A DNA stretch of 64,000 nucleotides from Apostichopus japonicus (GCF_037975245.1 NC_092577.1:4868001-4932000), one strand, 5' to 3'. Numbered from the stretch's first letter, positions 1 through 11,180 are shown. Translations and numbers: made by a program. Notes: generated by a model not told the origin, from the letters alone.

Positions 1-464
1 ATCCAGTTTCTTTTATGCGTGTTTTTTTTTTTTAAACTGTATTCAAGCAGGTTACTCAGCAACCTTACCCCAGGCCCAGTGATAGGCCAGGTCACGAGAG
101 TGTTACAGATTTGTTTACCGGGTCGATTTAGGGAAAATATGAACTAAAGAAAACCCTTGTCATATTACACGTAACTGGACGAAAAAGACTTCAAAAAGTG
201 GGCCCAGTGAAATGATTGGCCCCTGGGCCCGACCTGATTTTACACCATCCCTGTCTAACACAGTATAATTGAGGAACCTGCATGCCGGGATGAAAGGTTA
301 TAGCGAGACATCATATTTATCTGTACAGTGTTCACATTGATTAAAAACACAATGAGAGAAATAACACCTGTTACACCTGTTGATAACAATCCTCTGATAT
401 ACATGCCGTGGAAGAAAAGCAGCCAGTATAAGAAATATGTTTTTGTCACACTGGATTCAACAGA
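1..464. other. Intergenic stretch, no gene seen
   Basis: Mostly AT-rich unique-looking sequence with one T homopolymer near the left edge. No convincing ORF, splice-bounded exon or RNA was found here. The short minus-strand ORF at 255-479 runs toward the tRNA and has no recognisable features. Confidence 0.5.
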
Positions 465-537
465 GGGGGTGTAGCTCAAATGGTAGAGCGCTCGCTTAGC
501 ATGCGAGAGGTACGGGGATCAATGCCCCGCTCCTCCA
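465..537 (+). tRNA. tRNA-Ala(AGC), copy 1
   Basis: 73-nt cloverleaf. The anticodon stem CTCGC/GCGAG closes the loop TTAGCAT, giving anticodon AGC (Ala). The T-stem is CGGGG/CCCCG with loop ATCAATG, and the acceptor stem GGGGGTG pairs with CTCCTCC before discriminator A, with a T-T mismatch at pair 6 and a G-T pair at pair 3. The A at T-loop position 54 is usual for animal tRNA-Ala. A TTTTT run about 8 nt downstream fits Pol III termination. It is identical to the copies at 1895 and 4252, while the flanks are unrelated. Confidence 0.93.
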
Positions 538-1894
538 AGGAATTTTTAGTTTACTTTTTACTTTTGTTTTCTTCTCCTCGTTCTTCGTGTAGCCTATAGT
601 GTGTTCCTTCTTGTGCACATACATACATAATCTTTCTGTTCAGAGATACATATTGGTGATGTTACACCGAAACAAGCTTCACCTGCCCCCCCCCCCCATT
701 GATGTCTCCCTTCACTATTCCATAACTAATTTTATAATATTATTTACTTATTTCTTAATTAGATGTTAAGAACCGTTACATTTTTTCTGAGCTACTCGAG
801 TTAGCATCATTTAGAACTCCGAGTTTGAAACAGGCAGATTTTATGAACTAGGGTGCCTTCACCCACTCCCCCCCCCCCACCTCGCCGTCCCTCCTCCATA
901 TCTCGGCCTTCAGTGGGTGCAGTCGGTACCATACAGAGTAGTTCACACCTTTACCCATCCCCTTTATAAACATAGGCTATACATATTACTCGGGAAGTAC
1001 ACCTTTGTAACTTAGTGATTCCATTGTTTGAAATATTTATTGGATAAATTCGCCAAATATGTTCAGTCCTGCAGACTTGCAGTACTCGAGTTTGGACTCG
1101 TACTCAAGTCAATACTCGAGTACATTTTCTGGTACCCGTACTCGGGATCTATATTCTTACTCGTATACTCTTATTGACCCCGAGCCGTTGGCTGTAGCCC
1201 CCATCGTCCCCTCTCGGCCAAGTTATGTTGCATCGCTAAAATTGAGATGCATATGCTATCATATCCAAAGATTCCCTCAATTATAATTACAGTGTAATAT
1301 GCCGCACATACGCTATTAACATAAGCATTTAAGCATTAACACTCCCCCCCCCCCGATGCACACACCCCACAACCCTCCCCCTCCCTCCCTCCTTACCTCC
1401 CTCCAGATTTCTAGGAAAGTGAGATTAGTTTATAAACTTTCATTCGTTAATTAAGCTTTACCAAGTCCAAAAACATGTGTTTCAAAACTGTTGTACACAA
1501 TGTGTTTTCATTTCTAAAATATTCAATTCAATAATGTGACAAATTATAATAATATCATGTTTATGTATTTCCCGCATGAGATGGAAGATTTTACGCTTCA
1601 AAACCCAAGTCGTTGCTTTGACCTTCAAAAAGTCACAATAAAGCTTGTAATTATTTACAAGACGGTTAATCGATAACCTAACCGAAGATATTCGGGCATA
1701 ATCCAAACTATAGCATATGGAAGAAAGATTATATATATGGCAAGATATCTCAGGTATGAGAGATTGTACTTCAGTCTAGCTTGTTGTATTACTAGTCATT
1801 ATATTATACCATAATAGTAACACCTATTTCCGAAGGTTCACTATGTGTTTTAGTCTAGGGAAATATATTTTTTAAATCTTTAAACAGTGTCTGC
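538..1894. other. Intergenic stretch with simple repeats only
   Basis: No gene recognised. It holds several C homopolymer runs (about 687, 868 and 1345) and a degenerate TACTCG-type simple repeat at about 1080-1175. That repeat explains the serine/tyrosine-rich ORF at 1059-1286. Confidence 0.5.
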
Positions 1895-1967
1895 GGGGGT
1901 GTAGCTCAAATGGTAGAGCGCTCGCTTAGCATGCGAGAGGTACGGGGATCAATGCCCCGCTCCTCCA
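1895..1967 (+). tRNA. tRNA-Ala(AGC), copy 2
   Basis: Identical over all 73 nt to the copies at 465 and 4252: anticodon loop TTAGCAT in a 5-bp stem, and 5-bp T-stem CGGGG/CCCCG. It is followed within 12 nt by CTTTTATT, a Pol III terminator. The flanks share nothing obvious with the other two copies. Confidence 0.93.
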
Positions 1968-2620
1968 GATACTTTTATTATTTATATTTATGAATTCATA
2001 TAATTTTGTTTGGGTACTGGGGTTGAATGGAGGGAAGGAATGAGGTGTTAGATTGGGTTGATATGGGAGGGAAGGAGGGTTGCGGTGTGGAGATTCGGGG
2101 ATTGTGGTGAGAGTGTAATGTTTCTTATGCACGATGGGAAGTAAAACAAATATTCTGGCATGGGCTACAGTAGACAGAACTGGGGGGGGGGGGGTACTTT
2201 TCGAAGTTTTAACTTTCGAAGAAAGGTGCATGTTTAATTGTTTAATTTTTAAAGGGTGACATTTGGCACAAAATTAATGTTGATATTTTGTAGACCGTGA
2301 CACGAAACACTATTACTATCAGTCCAGGTTGTAAATTCTGGAACACTTTAAATTTTTGAGGAATGATGACATAGATTTAAACAGCTGAAGTTTATCACAA
2401 GTTAAAGTGACTGGATTATTTAGTCGAAAATACAGACCAGTATATTGAACCTCAGATGTACGTAACACAAAACTCAATGATGAGACATTTATCGTTTCGA
2501 ATGACATGTTTGTAAAGTGTGAACTATATAACATATCAAGTCTAAAAGTATGCCGCCCCTAAAGTCGTCCCAAGTTAAAAGGGTATAATTGTGCGTGTTG
2601 GGGGGGGGGGGGGAGGGTGG
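1968..2620. other. Intergenic stretch, no gene seen
   Basis: No supported gene. It contains G homopolymers at about 2180 and 2601. The proline-rich ORF on the minus strand at 1926-2231 overlaps the tRNA and reads through a homopolymer, so it is not taken as coding. Confidence 0.45.
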
Positions 2621-3616
2621 CAGTGACGTAGCCAGGATTTTGGTTTGGGGGCAAGTCATTTTTCTGTCCCATGTTCAGGCAAGGGCGCCGTTTTGTTTTG
2701 AAACTTGGTGGGGACGTGACTATCTAAGCGGAGCGCCACCATAGGTTCGCGCGGAGCGTACCATATTTTTTTGACAGATGTACCCCCAGATTGCCGGAAA
2801 TTGCATTTCCCAGACACAATTATGATATAAAATGGGTCATTGATTTTAATATTTCACGGTTTTAAATGTTTCATGAAAAATAGAAAATAAAAAAATACAA
2901 GAATAAGAGTTACTGATGATAAATTTATCAAATACAAACATCATAATGAGCCAATATAAAACAAGAAATTAGTCCATCTTCACCTTCCCCCACCGCCCAT
3001 TGGGCAGTTGGGCGTGGGGTTCCATTAATATGTGCTGGGTGCTACACGCAAAGGCTGGTGTTGCTTTTGGCTGCTGGAGACATGGTTGAAGTTAGCACCA
3101 CCGGGTAGCATACATCAATGAAACAAGCAACTTGTAAGGCTGCCAATTAACGTATCAGACTTGTTTCCATCTTTTGCATTTGCTCATTCATTAGTTTGGT
3201 TGCTTATTTTGATAACGTCTAATGGGTACTTGAGATCTTTACGACTAACGCGGTAAAGCAGGATATCATGGATAGTCGGACTTCCAAAATTCACTCAAAA
3301 GATGGTGGGGACATGGTATACCATGTCCCCACCTCTGAAATTTTTGGTGGGGACGCGTCCCCGTGTCCCTGCGGGAAACGGCGCCCCTGTGTTCAGGCAC
3401 ATAGCGGTGGATCGCCGTCCTGGAGGAGGGGTATAAACAGAGGGGGTGTCTACCTGTCCTTCTGGAAAAAAAAGATACAAAATGGTGCTATCATTTCCAT
3501 TTTTCCATTTTTGATTTGTTTTTTGCTCTCTTAGATTTTTCACCGCCGCCCATCTCGTCCCCCGAAAATGTCTGTGGGGCACTCTGATCCCCTACTCCCC
3601 GCTGGCTACGCCACTG
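2621..3616. mobile_element. ~1-kb non-autonomous DNA transposon with CAGTGRCGTAGCCAG termini
   Basis: The left end reads CAGTGACGTAGCCAGGATTT. The reverse complement of the right end reads CAGTGGCGTAGCCAGCGGGG, giving terminal inverted repeats of about 15 bp with one mismatch. No transposase-like ORF is present inside. At about 2712-2808 it carries a module (ACTATCTAAGCGGAGCG ... CGCCGGAAAT-like) that recurs at 14.3, 14.9 and 42.2 kb. A perfect 30-bp palindrome lies at 3304-3333. An 8-bp target duplication cannot be confirmed because the left flank is G-rich. The superfamily is probably hAT by comparison with the 42.1-kb element. Confidence 0.7.
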
Positions 3617-4251
3617 GGGATGCATAGGCCCGGAACTGAATCGAGTGAAATGATCATGTTCTTTCGTACAGGTTTTGATGATTAACTGCTTATATGTTGA
3701 GATTTCAACAGAATAATTTCATCGTTCTGCATATTAACACAATACGCTGCAGTGTAGTGAACCGAACATTCCCATTGATGCCCCAGGCTCCCACTTCAGC
3801 CCGGGCTCCCAACTTGCAGTTCGGTAGTTTTATTAGCTTGAAAAACGATCCTGAGATGGCCGGAGAAGTCAAGTGTGCCATGAAAGCCTGATATATGCTA
3901 ATATCGTTTGCATTATTTTGCGATCGATGTTTTATTCTCCTTCTTATGCCAATCAAATTCCTGCTCGTCATGTAGGCCTATATATCCATGCAAAAAACTG
4001 AAAGCTAGTCGACAACGTTGAGATGTTACAGAGTACATGTGAAAATACATGCACTCATGTGTTTTCACATCGTTACAATGTATCCAACACATGCTGGGAC
4101 GCTGTTGACACCTGGTATTAGGAATGATGTGCAAATTGTATTTTGTAGCAGTTATTGAACCTGCACGCATTCAATGGCGGGAAATGTATGTAGCTGTGAA
4201 GCAAACGTAGTACTGTTTAGATAATTTTTAATACACACTCAACCCAGCAAC
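3617..4251. other. Intergenic stretch, no gene confirmed
   Basis: Moderate-complexity sequence. A short + strand ORF ending at about 3891 and a minus-strand ORF over the same bases compete. Neither has a splice context or recognisable domain, so neither is annotated. Confidence 0.4.
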
Positions 4252-4324
4252 GGGGGTGTAGCTCAAATGGTAGAGCGCTCGCTTAGCATGCGAGAGGTAC
4301 GGGGATCAATGCCCCGCTCCTCCA
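4252..4324 (+). tRNA. tRNA-Ala(AGC), copy 3
   Basis: Third identical 73-nt tRNA-Ala(AGC), with the same anticodon loop TTAGCAT and the same acceptor mismatch as copies 1 and 2. A TTTTTTTTTT run lies about 25 nt downstream. Spacing from copy 2 is about 2.36 kb. Confidence 0.93.
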
Positions 4325-4638
4325 AGGTAACATTTTGAATAGTTTTTTTTTTACGCATGTGCTTTGCATTGTTTTAATTAACTGCTTGTTTAATTTATTG
4401 CATTGTTTTAATTTATTGCACACACTTAATTTAATTTTTTGCATGCATTGAAACTTAAAAAAAAGAGCAACAAAACGTTTGGCTTGCCCTTTTGCAAGGT
4501 GTGTTTCTACTGACACGTACGGCGTCCTCACAGAATAACAGAACAACATGAACAGCATCATGAAATATCAGGGGAAAAGAGGAATATGTTTATAATAAAC
4601 ATAAAAATCTTTAAGTTCAGCGGAATTCGTTCTAGAAA

Positions 4639-4708
4639 ATGGATTCGCCAGAGGATAGTCCTCGTTGCAGGCCACTGGATGGAGACGCTGTGTGTTTTGC
4701 ATGGCAAG
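4639..4708 (+). CDS. Candidate first coding exon of an unrecognised + strand gene
   Basis: An ATG in strong context (AAAATGG) opens 23 codons beginning MDSPEDSPRCRPLDGDAV and ending CFAWQ, followed by a good splice donor (CAAG|GTGAGG) at 4709, phase 1. The peptide has protein-like composition and the donor sits just before a G homopolymer. No downstream exon could be assigned; a hAT-like MITE lies 330 bp downstream. No homologue is recognised. It could equally be a chance ORF with a chance donor. Confidence 0.35.
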
Positions 4709-5032
4709 GTGAGGGGGGGGGGGCGAATTCATTGGGCAACATGGAAACAGATATTTTTGTGGTATAAGTAATTTTCGGGGGCTTGAGTGAGAGTGTTAGC
4801 ATTCACGCTAAACTCCCGGTTCTCTGCCTATTTTTTTACCGGACGATTACATGCAGCTATGAATTAAGTCTATATATCTTTATCTGCTTATAATTTAAAA
4901 TATTAGTTTTAGCTGGGAAGTACGCTCAAATTGGTGGAGGGGAATCACATCCCCTCCCTCATTCCCCTCCCTCCTACCACGCGAACTTTGCATTCATTCA
5001 CTTTAAGTATGTAAATTGAATTAACCCAACAA
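4709..5032. other. No gene seen
   Basis: AT-rich sequence between the candidate exon and the MITE target duplication. It starts in a G homopolymer and includes a CCCTCC-rich patch at about 4945-4977. Nothing else was recognised. Confidence 0.4.
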
Positions 5033-5040
5033 TTAGTCAT

Positions 5041-5421
5041 CATAGGCGTAGGAGGCGAGGGGGGAGGGCTGGGGGCTGCAGCCCCCCCCCCCCCGAAACA
5101 AAGATTGTTGTGAAAATTCGGGCAATATGCTGAGAATTTTTTTGGGCACCTATACTGAAAGAAAAATAATTTGCAATGTGTTTTTCAATGGTTAAACTGA
5201 TATTATTATGATCATTATTATTGTAACGACTTCCCCAATAATTATAACCAATATGGATGGGTAATAAATAACACGGAAAATGATTGTATGTTATTTGCAT
5301 GCGATGTAATAACCGATGCATGCATATATGACATGCACATGAACATGTTGAACGCGCTTGGTTATATTTTTGGGGCAAGTCGTTACAGCCCCCCAAATCA
5401 AATTGGGCTCCTACGCCTATG
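5041..5421. mobile_element. 381-bp hAT-like MITE with 8-bp target duplication
   Basis: Both ends read inward as CATAGGCGTAGGAG, a 14-bp perfect terminal inverted repeat. The element is flanked on both sides by TTAGTCAT (5033-5040 and 5422-5429), an exact 8-bp target-site duplication. An 8-bp duplication is typical of the hAT superfamily. There is no coding capacity. A long C homopolymer sits just inside the left end and another C-rich patch lies near the right end. Confidence 0.88.
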
Positions 5422-5429
5422 TTAGTCAT

Positions 5430-6808
5430 CCTATGTATACATATAAAAACACGGCGCAAAATAGTTGCTTGTCATACCCCCACCCCCCTCCACCCCCCCA
5501 CCCCCCCGCCCCCATCCTCCATCGGATCTCATCCCATAAGCTCTCTTGTACTAACTATTGAACTCTGGGCGGTGTCGATGAACTGTACTGACCTAACAGA
5601 TTTTATTTGTGTTACTCAGTCACAACAGAGGAGTAGCCCGAACTGTATCACTAAATCACCACAGCATCATTTACAATATACTGGAATACACAAACACTCG
5701 TTTTTGTCAGGACTCAGGACCCACTAATTTCAAGTATATCACCATTTAACATGGCGAGGTTATACGCAGACAATAATGTCGTTCACAACCAAAAAGAAAT
5801 ATCGATTTTCTCTTTATCGATTTTTCCGAACTCTCGGTATCACTTGAGGAAAGGATAAGAGATTTCAGAAATGTTCCCTATTGTTCATGAGATTTACGTA
5901 ATATAATGGTTGCTAAGGTCAAGCATCATTTCGTGAAACTGTATGCCGGCTGTACAGTACTTCCGTAACGATTATAAGCGAACAATGTATTGACTTATTA
6001 AACTGTCAATCACAGAAAGTAAGTCGTTAAATCTTCTTGCGTTCATTGTTGGAGACATCCTGATCCAGGAAATTGTACTTAGTAATCTATAAGCTACAAT
6101 GTAGCAGGAATTACATTAACAATGCAAGCAGTTTATAACACTAGGCTGAAGAGAATACACAGTGGTACTACCGTACTATATGTACATGTGCCATATGAAT
6201 GTATATGTTATCAATCTGATTTATAATGCTGTCCTCGATTTACAACCAATTGGGAACATGTTTTTGTGTGAAATATATTTATGCGTAACCATACCCCCGT
6301 CTCCACCCGATTCCAAATCACCCCCCCCCCCACCTTCACCACGGCTAAATATCAAGTAGCCTAATATTGACTTAATAGGTCATATCACAATATTTTGAGG
6401 ATGATGACGTCATCTGGAAAGTATTATCTCCATACCCGCGACAGACAGACACACTGATAAACAGTTAGGCTACATATTGGATATCATGTTTATATATTTA
6501 ATAACTGATCGTGTGGCCATGCAGGTACAGGCGAACATATTCCAGAAACCTAGCTCTTGGCCTATATAAAATCTAATCATGAAATGCATGGAAACTGACA
6601 TTGAAAGAAACCGGTGTAAAAGAAAGAAATATCAGTTGATAGGTCCCAAAAAAATGTTCCTTGCACAATTCGGACTAAACAACTGTAGGGCAAAGGTATA
6701 ATATATGTTATCGTATATCGTGGTTGTGCGTATACATTAATATATAGGCATATATGTCTGCTTGGATTACATACTATTACATATAGGCTACTAGTATGTA
6801 TATTAGGT
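5430..6808. other. Intergenic stretch, no gene seen
   Basis: Two C-rich patches (about 5475-5515 and 6318-6332) inflate proline-rich ORFs. No splice-bounded exon, RNA or dispersed repeat was recognised in the remainder. Confidence 0.4.
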
Positions 6809-7034
6809 CTTCCCGCAAGCAGGAACTCGCGAAAGAAGCCATGGAGGCTTGTAGACTCGCAAGCTGACCGAAGCCAATCTCTCGGCACACATCCATTTAA
6901 CGTCCATGTCGGGAAGTTGTTATTGAACAACACCCTTGCCAGACGACACACATTGCTGTCGGCGGGGAATCGAACCGGGGATCTCATGACTGGGAGACGC
7001 CAGCGTTAACCACTAGGCTATACACTCCGCCGTG
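6809..7034 (-). mobile_element. tRNA-derived SINE (family A), copy 1
   Basis: Read on the minus strand, the head has a Pol III A-box-like TAGCCTAGTGGTTAACG and a B-box GGTTCGATTCC. A conserved body follows with TTCGGTCAGCTTGCG and later GCGAGTTCCTGCTTGC. The same body occurs in the SINE at 59268-59485, which defines a family. The ORF at 6577-6987 is an artefact of this element. Confidence 0.75.
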
Positions 7035-7420
7035 TACTGTAGGCTATGTGATACACATATACTGTAGGCTATGTGATACGAGTATGTTATGAGACTTCTA
7101 CCTTTGTGTTTTTAGTGTGATCATAAACATACGAGAAACTTAGAAATGCTAGGAATGGTAAATAATGTTTACAGCCGAAGACTACCGTTATATACACAAA
7201 AGCTTATGGGACAACGTCGGGGTTTAACAGTTACCAAGCACAACTATAGCGTAATTCGTTTAATAACAACTGGAATTGCTACATGCGTAAATACAGTCAG
7301 CCTAACACGACATAAAAATGAGAATTGCATTTTGTTTAAGCGAGAAGACTGAAAAGCCTTGATCCCTGCTCGGTACAGCCCCTCTACAAGGAAGGCGTAT
7401 AGATGCCTTCCCTCTGTAAT

Positions 7421-7865
7421 TGATCCTATAGCATTTATAACATAGACTATTGACCCTATAGCATTATACCATAGACCACTGACCCTATAGCATTATATAA
7501 CGTAGAACATTATAACTCTATAGCATTATAACATAGACTATCTTCCCTATAACGTTATAACCTAGACCAATGGCCCTATAGCACTATAAAATATAAACTA
7601 TTGAGTATTGACCCTATAGCATTACAACATAGACTAAATATTGACCCCATAGCATTATAACCTAGACCATTGACCCTATAGCATTATAACATATATAGAC
7701 TATTGCCCCTATAGGATTAAAACCTCTAGACCATTGACCCTATAGCATTTTAATATAGACCACTGACCCTATGGCATTATAACATAGACCACTGGCCCTA
7801 TAACATTAAAACCTAGACCATTGACCCTATAACATTATAATCTAGACTATTGACCTCTTGACCCT
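7421..7865. repeat. ~28-bp minisatellite, about 16 degenerate copies
   Basis: Tandem units built around TTGACCCTATAGCATTATAA and CATAGACCA, with small length variants. It lies about 500 bp downstream of the minus-strand exon ending at 8367, so it would be in that gene's first intron. Confidence 0.85.
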
Positions 7866-8366
7866 TACCACGTACGATTACACGTTCCTCATTTTCCATC
7901 ACATTTTTGCATTTTTCGTACAGAAGAGGGAGGAATGGTGACGAGGGTGCGGGGGAGTGAAGATTGAAGAATTACCTTAGTAACGGTACAGCAATCAACT
8001 AAGTATCACCCCCAACCCCCACCACTTCTGCCCTCCCCCTGCCTTTCCTAGCTCGGCGAACAAACATGATGGATATACAACCCCCTGATCACAGTATCTC
8101 CATGAAATAAGTTGAAAGATAGGTTGCTATAGTCAACTAGTAGAGCGATCTTGTTGGAGCAACATATATTGCAAGTTAACCATCAAGATATATGAAGGAA
8201 TAAGAAGAACCAGAAAAGACGTAAAAATAATACTCAAATTAAATACATCGTCGTTTGATACTCGATCAAATAAATTTAGAGAAAAGAATGGTAATAATAA
8301 TAATGTAACCGTTTTGATTTTAATTGGTAAAATAAAAAAAGGAGAGAGAAAAGAATGAACACTCAC

Positions 8367-8762
8367 CGTTTCGGACATTGGATGCGTTTTACTCCGATCA
8401 CGCCCTCTCCTCCTGTGTTCTTTCCGATGCCCGATTCTTTGATCTCCGAAAAATACCGTTCGGGTTAAGTCGGGTCTTGCCGGTAACGGCGCATAAGGTA
8501 ACCGCCACTCTTCGGGATATCTCGGAGGTTCACCTCCGAGTAATCTCGCCCTGGCGCTTAGTATCGCCCGCTGATACGTCGTATCCAGCAAGTTCGATGC
8601 ATCTATAGATGACTTCGAGAAGTCAGAATTCATTTTGTCCATGGTTAAAATGGACGGTAAACTGAGTTGATCGGAATGATGTGTCGGTGATGGGGTGCCC
8701 ACAATTCCATCCTGTTGCTGGCTAAATATTCCACTACCCTGTATAACCGTTAAACTGGCCAT
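8367..8762 (-). CDS. First coding exon (132 codons) of an unrecognised gene
   Basis: ATG at 8762 in good context (GAGAAGATGG), with an in-frame stop eight codons upstream, so this is probably the true start. It reads 132 codons to a canonical donor (ACG|GTGAGT) in phase 0. The start reads MASLTVIQGSGIFSQQQDG. A later arginine/proline-rich part includes YPEEWRLPYAPLP, and the C-terminal part is strongly basic (HRKEHRRRGRDRS). GC content and codon use stand out from the flanks. A TATA-like box and a CRE lie upstream. I do not recognise the family, and no downstream exon was found in 1-8366. Confidence 0.7.
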
Positions 8763-8814
8763 CTTCTCTACGATATTTGGTTATATTGTGTCTCGTAAGC
8801 TGTTGGTTTCTTTT

Positions 8815-8822
8815 CTTATATA
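8815..8822 (-). promoter_or_regulatory. TATA-like box for the 8762 gene
   Basis: On the minus strand the sequence is TATATAAG, 53-60 bp upstream of the ATG at 8762. A start site about 30 bp downstream of it would leave a 5' UTR of roughly 25 nt. Placement is good but the flanking DNA is AT-rich, so chance is possible. Confidence 0.4.
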
Positions 8823-9090
8823 TCTTCTTTCATTTCACGTGGAAATTCTACCAAAATATCACATATGAAAGATTAACAATTTAGCCAACACAATCTATAA
8901 CTTCAACAGATACTCTTACGGTAAAATAACTTTTCCAATCCGTAACATATAAAAGTGGTAGCTATCCCAATATGTATCCAAAGATAACAGTATTCAGATA
9001 GCGAACGAATATGCTAGATTGGTCACCCACTCACAGAATTCCAACGAACCGTCATAATATCGTATCCAGTGTCGTAGACCAAAAAATGCT

Positions 9091-9100
9091 GTGACGTCAC
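9091..9100. promoter_or_regulatory. Palindromic CRE (GTGACGTCAC)
   Basis: A perfect CREB/ATF-type palindrome about 330 bp upstream of the ATG at 8762. The core TGACGTCA is the consensus CRE. Function is inferred only from sequence and position. Confidence 0.45.
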
Positions 9101-10365
9101 AACGACAGTCCCTGAAATGCAATACGCTGTTTAAAAACAGACTAACAATAGATTTACTGTCGTTCCGTTTACTCAAACGGAGGTTAATCTTGATTACGAT
9201 CTAAGCCTTGATAACCATGAAGACCGTATTCTGGATTTCTTTATCAGCCTTTGTTCGTAGCATGTCTAGTTCAACAAAGGAATAAGGTAAAAGTGTCAAT
9301 GCGTATGACACAATGACTGGTTTCTAAGGAGCGTCTTCAAAATCCTGTCGTCTGCTCATTATTCTGAACGATGTTGTACCTTGAAATGTACGCGGAAGGA
9401 GATAATTTAGTCGAGATCTGCAAGAAAAAGATAAAGAAAAAACTAATTAGAAAAATACTATAATTAATAAGTGGGTAGGGTAAGACTACTTTATTTCTGG
9501 CAGTTTGTAGTTAATTGATGTACATCATTAAAATATATATATATTTTTTTAAATCATGAATTTCAGCTCAATTATGCATAATAATGTCACTATAATGTCC
9601 TATATACCAACTTGAACTTTTGAGAAATAACTCTCTTAATTGTTGAGGTTCATCAGTTAAAGTGACTGGACCTTGCAGTCTAACACTGTATAATGACCAT
9701 TGGATTCGTTCATCTTATGCAACACAAAACTCATGGGAAACATATAGGACTTGTATGACGTTAAATGACAAATTTATAATGCGTTACTAGCTTGTCAAGG
9801 ACAATATGGTGTTGAACATCATCCAATGATGACCTGTTCATTGTACGAAGCTAAAAGAACTTATTTCGATGACTTATTAGAATTAAGAAAATAAGGTGAT
9901 TTAACATTAACAATATGACCCAAACCGAGTTGCAGACGCCATCGGCAAGTTAACCTTAAAGGACTCGCATCCCAGGGATTTAAACCATATTTTGAAGATG
10001 GATATCTTGAAAAACCTGAATATCTAGAGAAACATTAATAAGCGATTTTTCTTGAACTAGGTCATACCAAGACTAAAACGTCTACATGCAAGAAGCTATT
10101 CTATAAAAGACATGGTATCTACTTCAATCTATACGTTTGGCTGTCACAAATTCTATCACAACTTAGCTGTCATATAGCTGCCACAATTAGCTGTCACAAG
10201 TTCATTAACAACTACAGACATTTCGACATGGAGGTACGGCCCTCAGTTAATTTGTAACAACAATGATTTTCAAGTAGGGCATCGCGAGTGGCTTTTCTAC
10301 CCCACGGGCCAACTGAAGACACTTAAATGTAGTTTCGTGTTCCCTCGTTTCAGATTATTCCATTC
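9101..10365. other. Upstream flank of the 8762 gene, no gene seen
   Basis: AT-rich non-coding sequence. No exon, RNA or clear repeat was recognised. It probably includes distal regulatory DNA of the minus-strand gene. Confidence 0.4.
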
Positions 10366-10555
10366 AAACGCCTACAGTGGAATTACGACCTTCCTTACCG
10401 GTTTCGAACCTCTGAACATACAATCAGCGTCCATAGCCTAGTGGTTAGGGTGTCCGCATTTAAGCGGGAGGCCCGGGCTCGTATCCCGATGGAGGCTGGA
10501 AGTTTTTTCACTCTTCTGTATTTTCCAACTCACTACAATTTCAATTATATATCAT
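10366..10555 (+). mobile_element. tRNA-derived SINE (family B), copy 1
   Basis: The tRNA-like core has TAGCCTAGTGGTTAGGG (A box) and GGCTCGTATCCC (B box) at about 10430-10500. It is preceded by a 60-bp leader containing TTACCGGTTTCGAACCTCTG and followed by CTGGAAGTTTTTTCACTCTT and an AT-rich tail. The whole unit matches the minus-strand element at 28990-29187 over about 190 bp. Confidence 0.75.
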
Positions 10556-11166
10556 GCATATATATATATCTCATGTATATATCTCTCATATATAGATATA
10601 AATCAAATATCTACATATTAACTTTGATTTCGCGTCGTACCTAAGAACACAGGCAAATATTTAACGTTTTCCTTAAAAACGGAAACAGGATTAAAACTTT
10701 ACGGGGGGCTTGTTAATCTGTTAACGTATCTAAGGTGAATTGATGTTCCCAAGATGAGAACACATTAATCAAATAAAAAGTTAAAAATAAACTTACAATG
10801 TTCAGATGGAAGCGAATTAATGATATGAGTCAATCTCCAGAAATTCGTATTAATCCAGGTACATAAAATAGTGTACAAAAACACCTCAGTAAATGCTGAA
10901 GATCGTTAGAGGGGTATGCCTATAATCAAGACAGGTTTTGTGTAACACTGTTGCTATGGTGATAGTTGTAATCTTTAGACCGGTTATTGGTGGACAGAAC
11001 GTACACTTTGAACCCTCGATATTTACACAGTGACGTATGTCTTTATATAGCTCAATATACGTTCAAACGTAAATAAGTAAATAAACAACAAATAGTCTCA
11101 TTTATTGTCAGCTCAAGGTACACCTTAACGTCAACCTATCAAAGTTGCAAGTACACGGTCACGACC

Positions 11167-11180
11167 GTAACCATGGCAAC
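11167..11180. promoter_or_regulatory. RFX X-box-like motif
   Basis: GTAACCATGGCAAC matches the RFX X-box pattern (two GTNRCC half sites with a 2-bp spacer). A weaker version, GTTGCTATGGTGAT, lies at 10950-10963. In animals X-boxes often mark ciliary gene promoters, but no gene start was found within a few hundred bases. Confidence 0.3.

Noticed and set aside
3694-3971. Overlapping ORFs on both strands with moderately protein-like sequence
   Set aside because: No splice context or family match for either, and both cannot be true; evidence is insufficient.
5040-5727. Proline/histidine-rich ORFs on both strands
   Set aside because: They run through the hAT-like MITE and adjacent C-rich patches.
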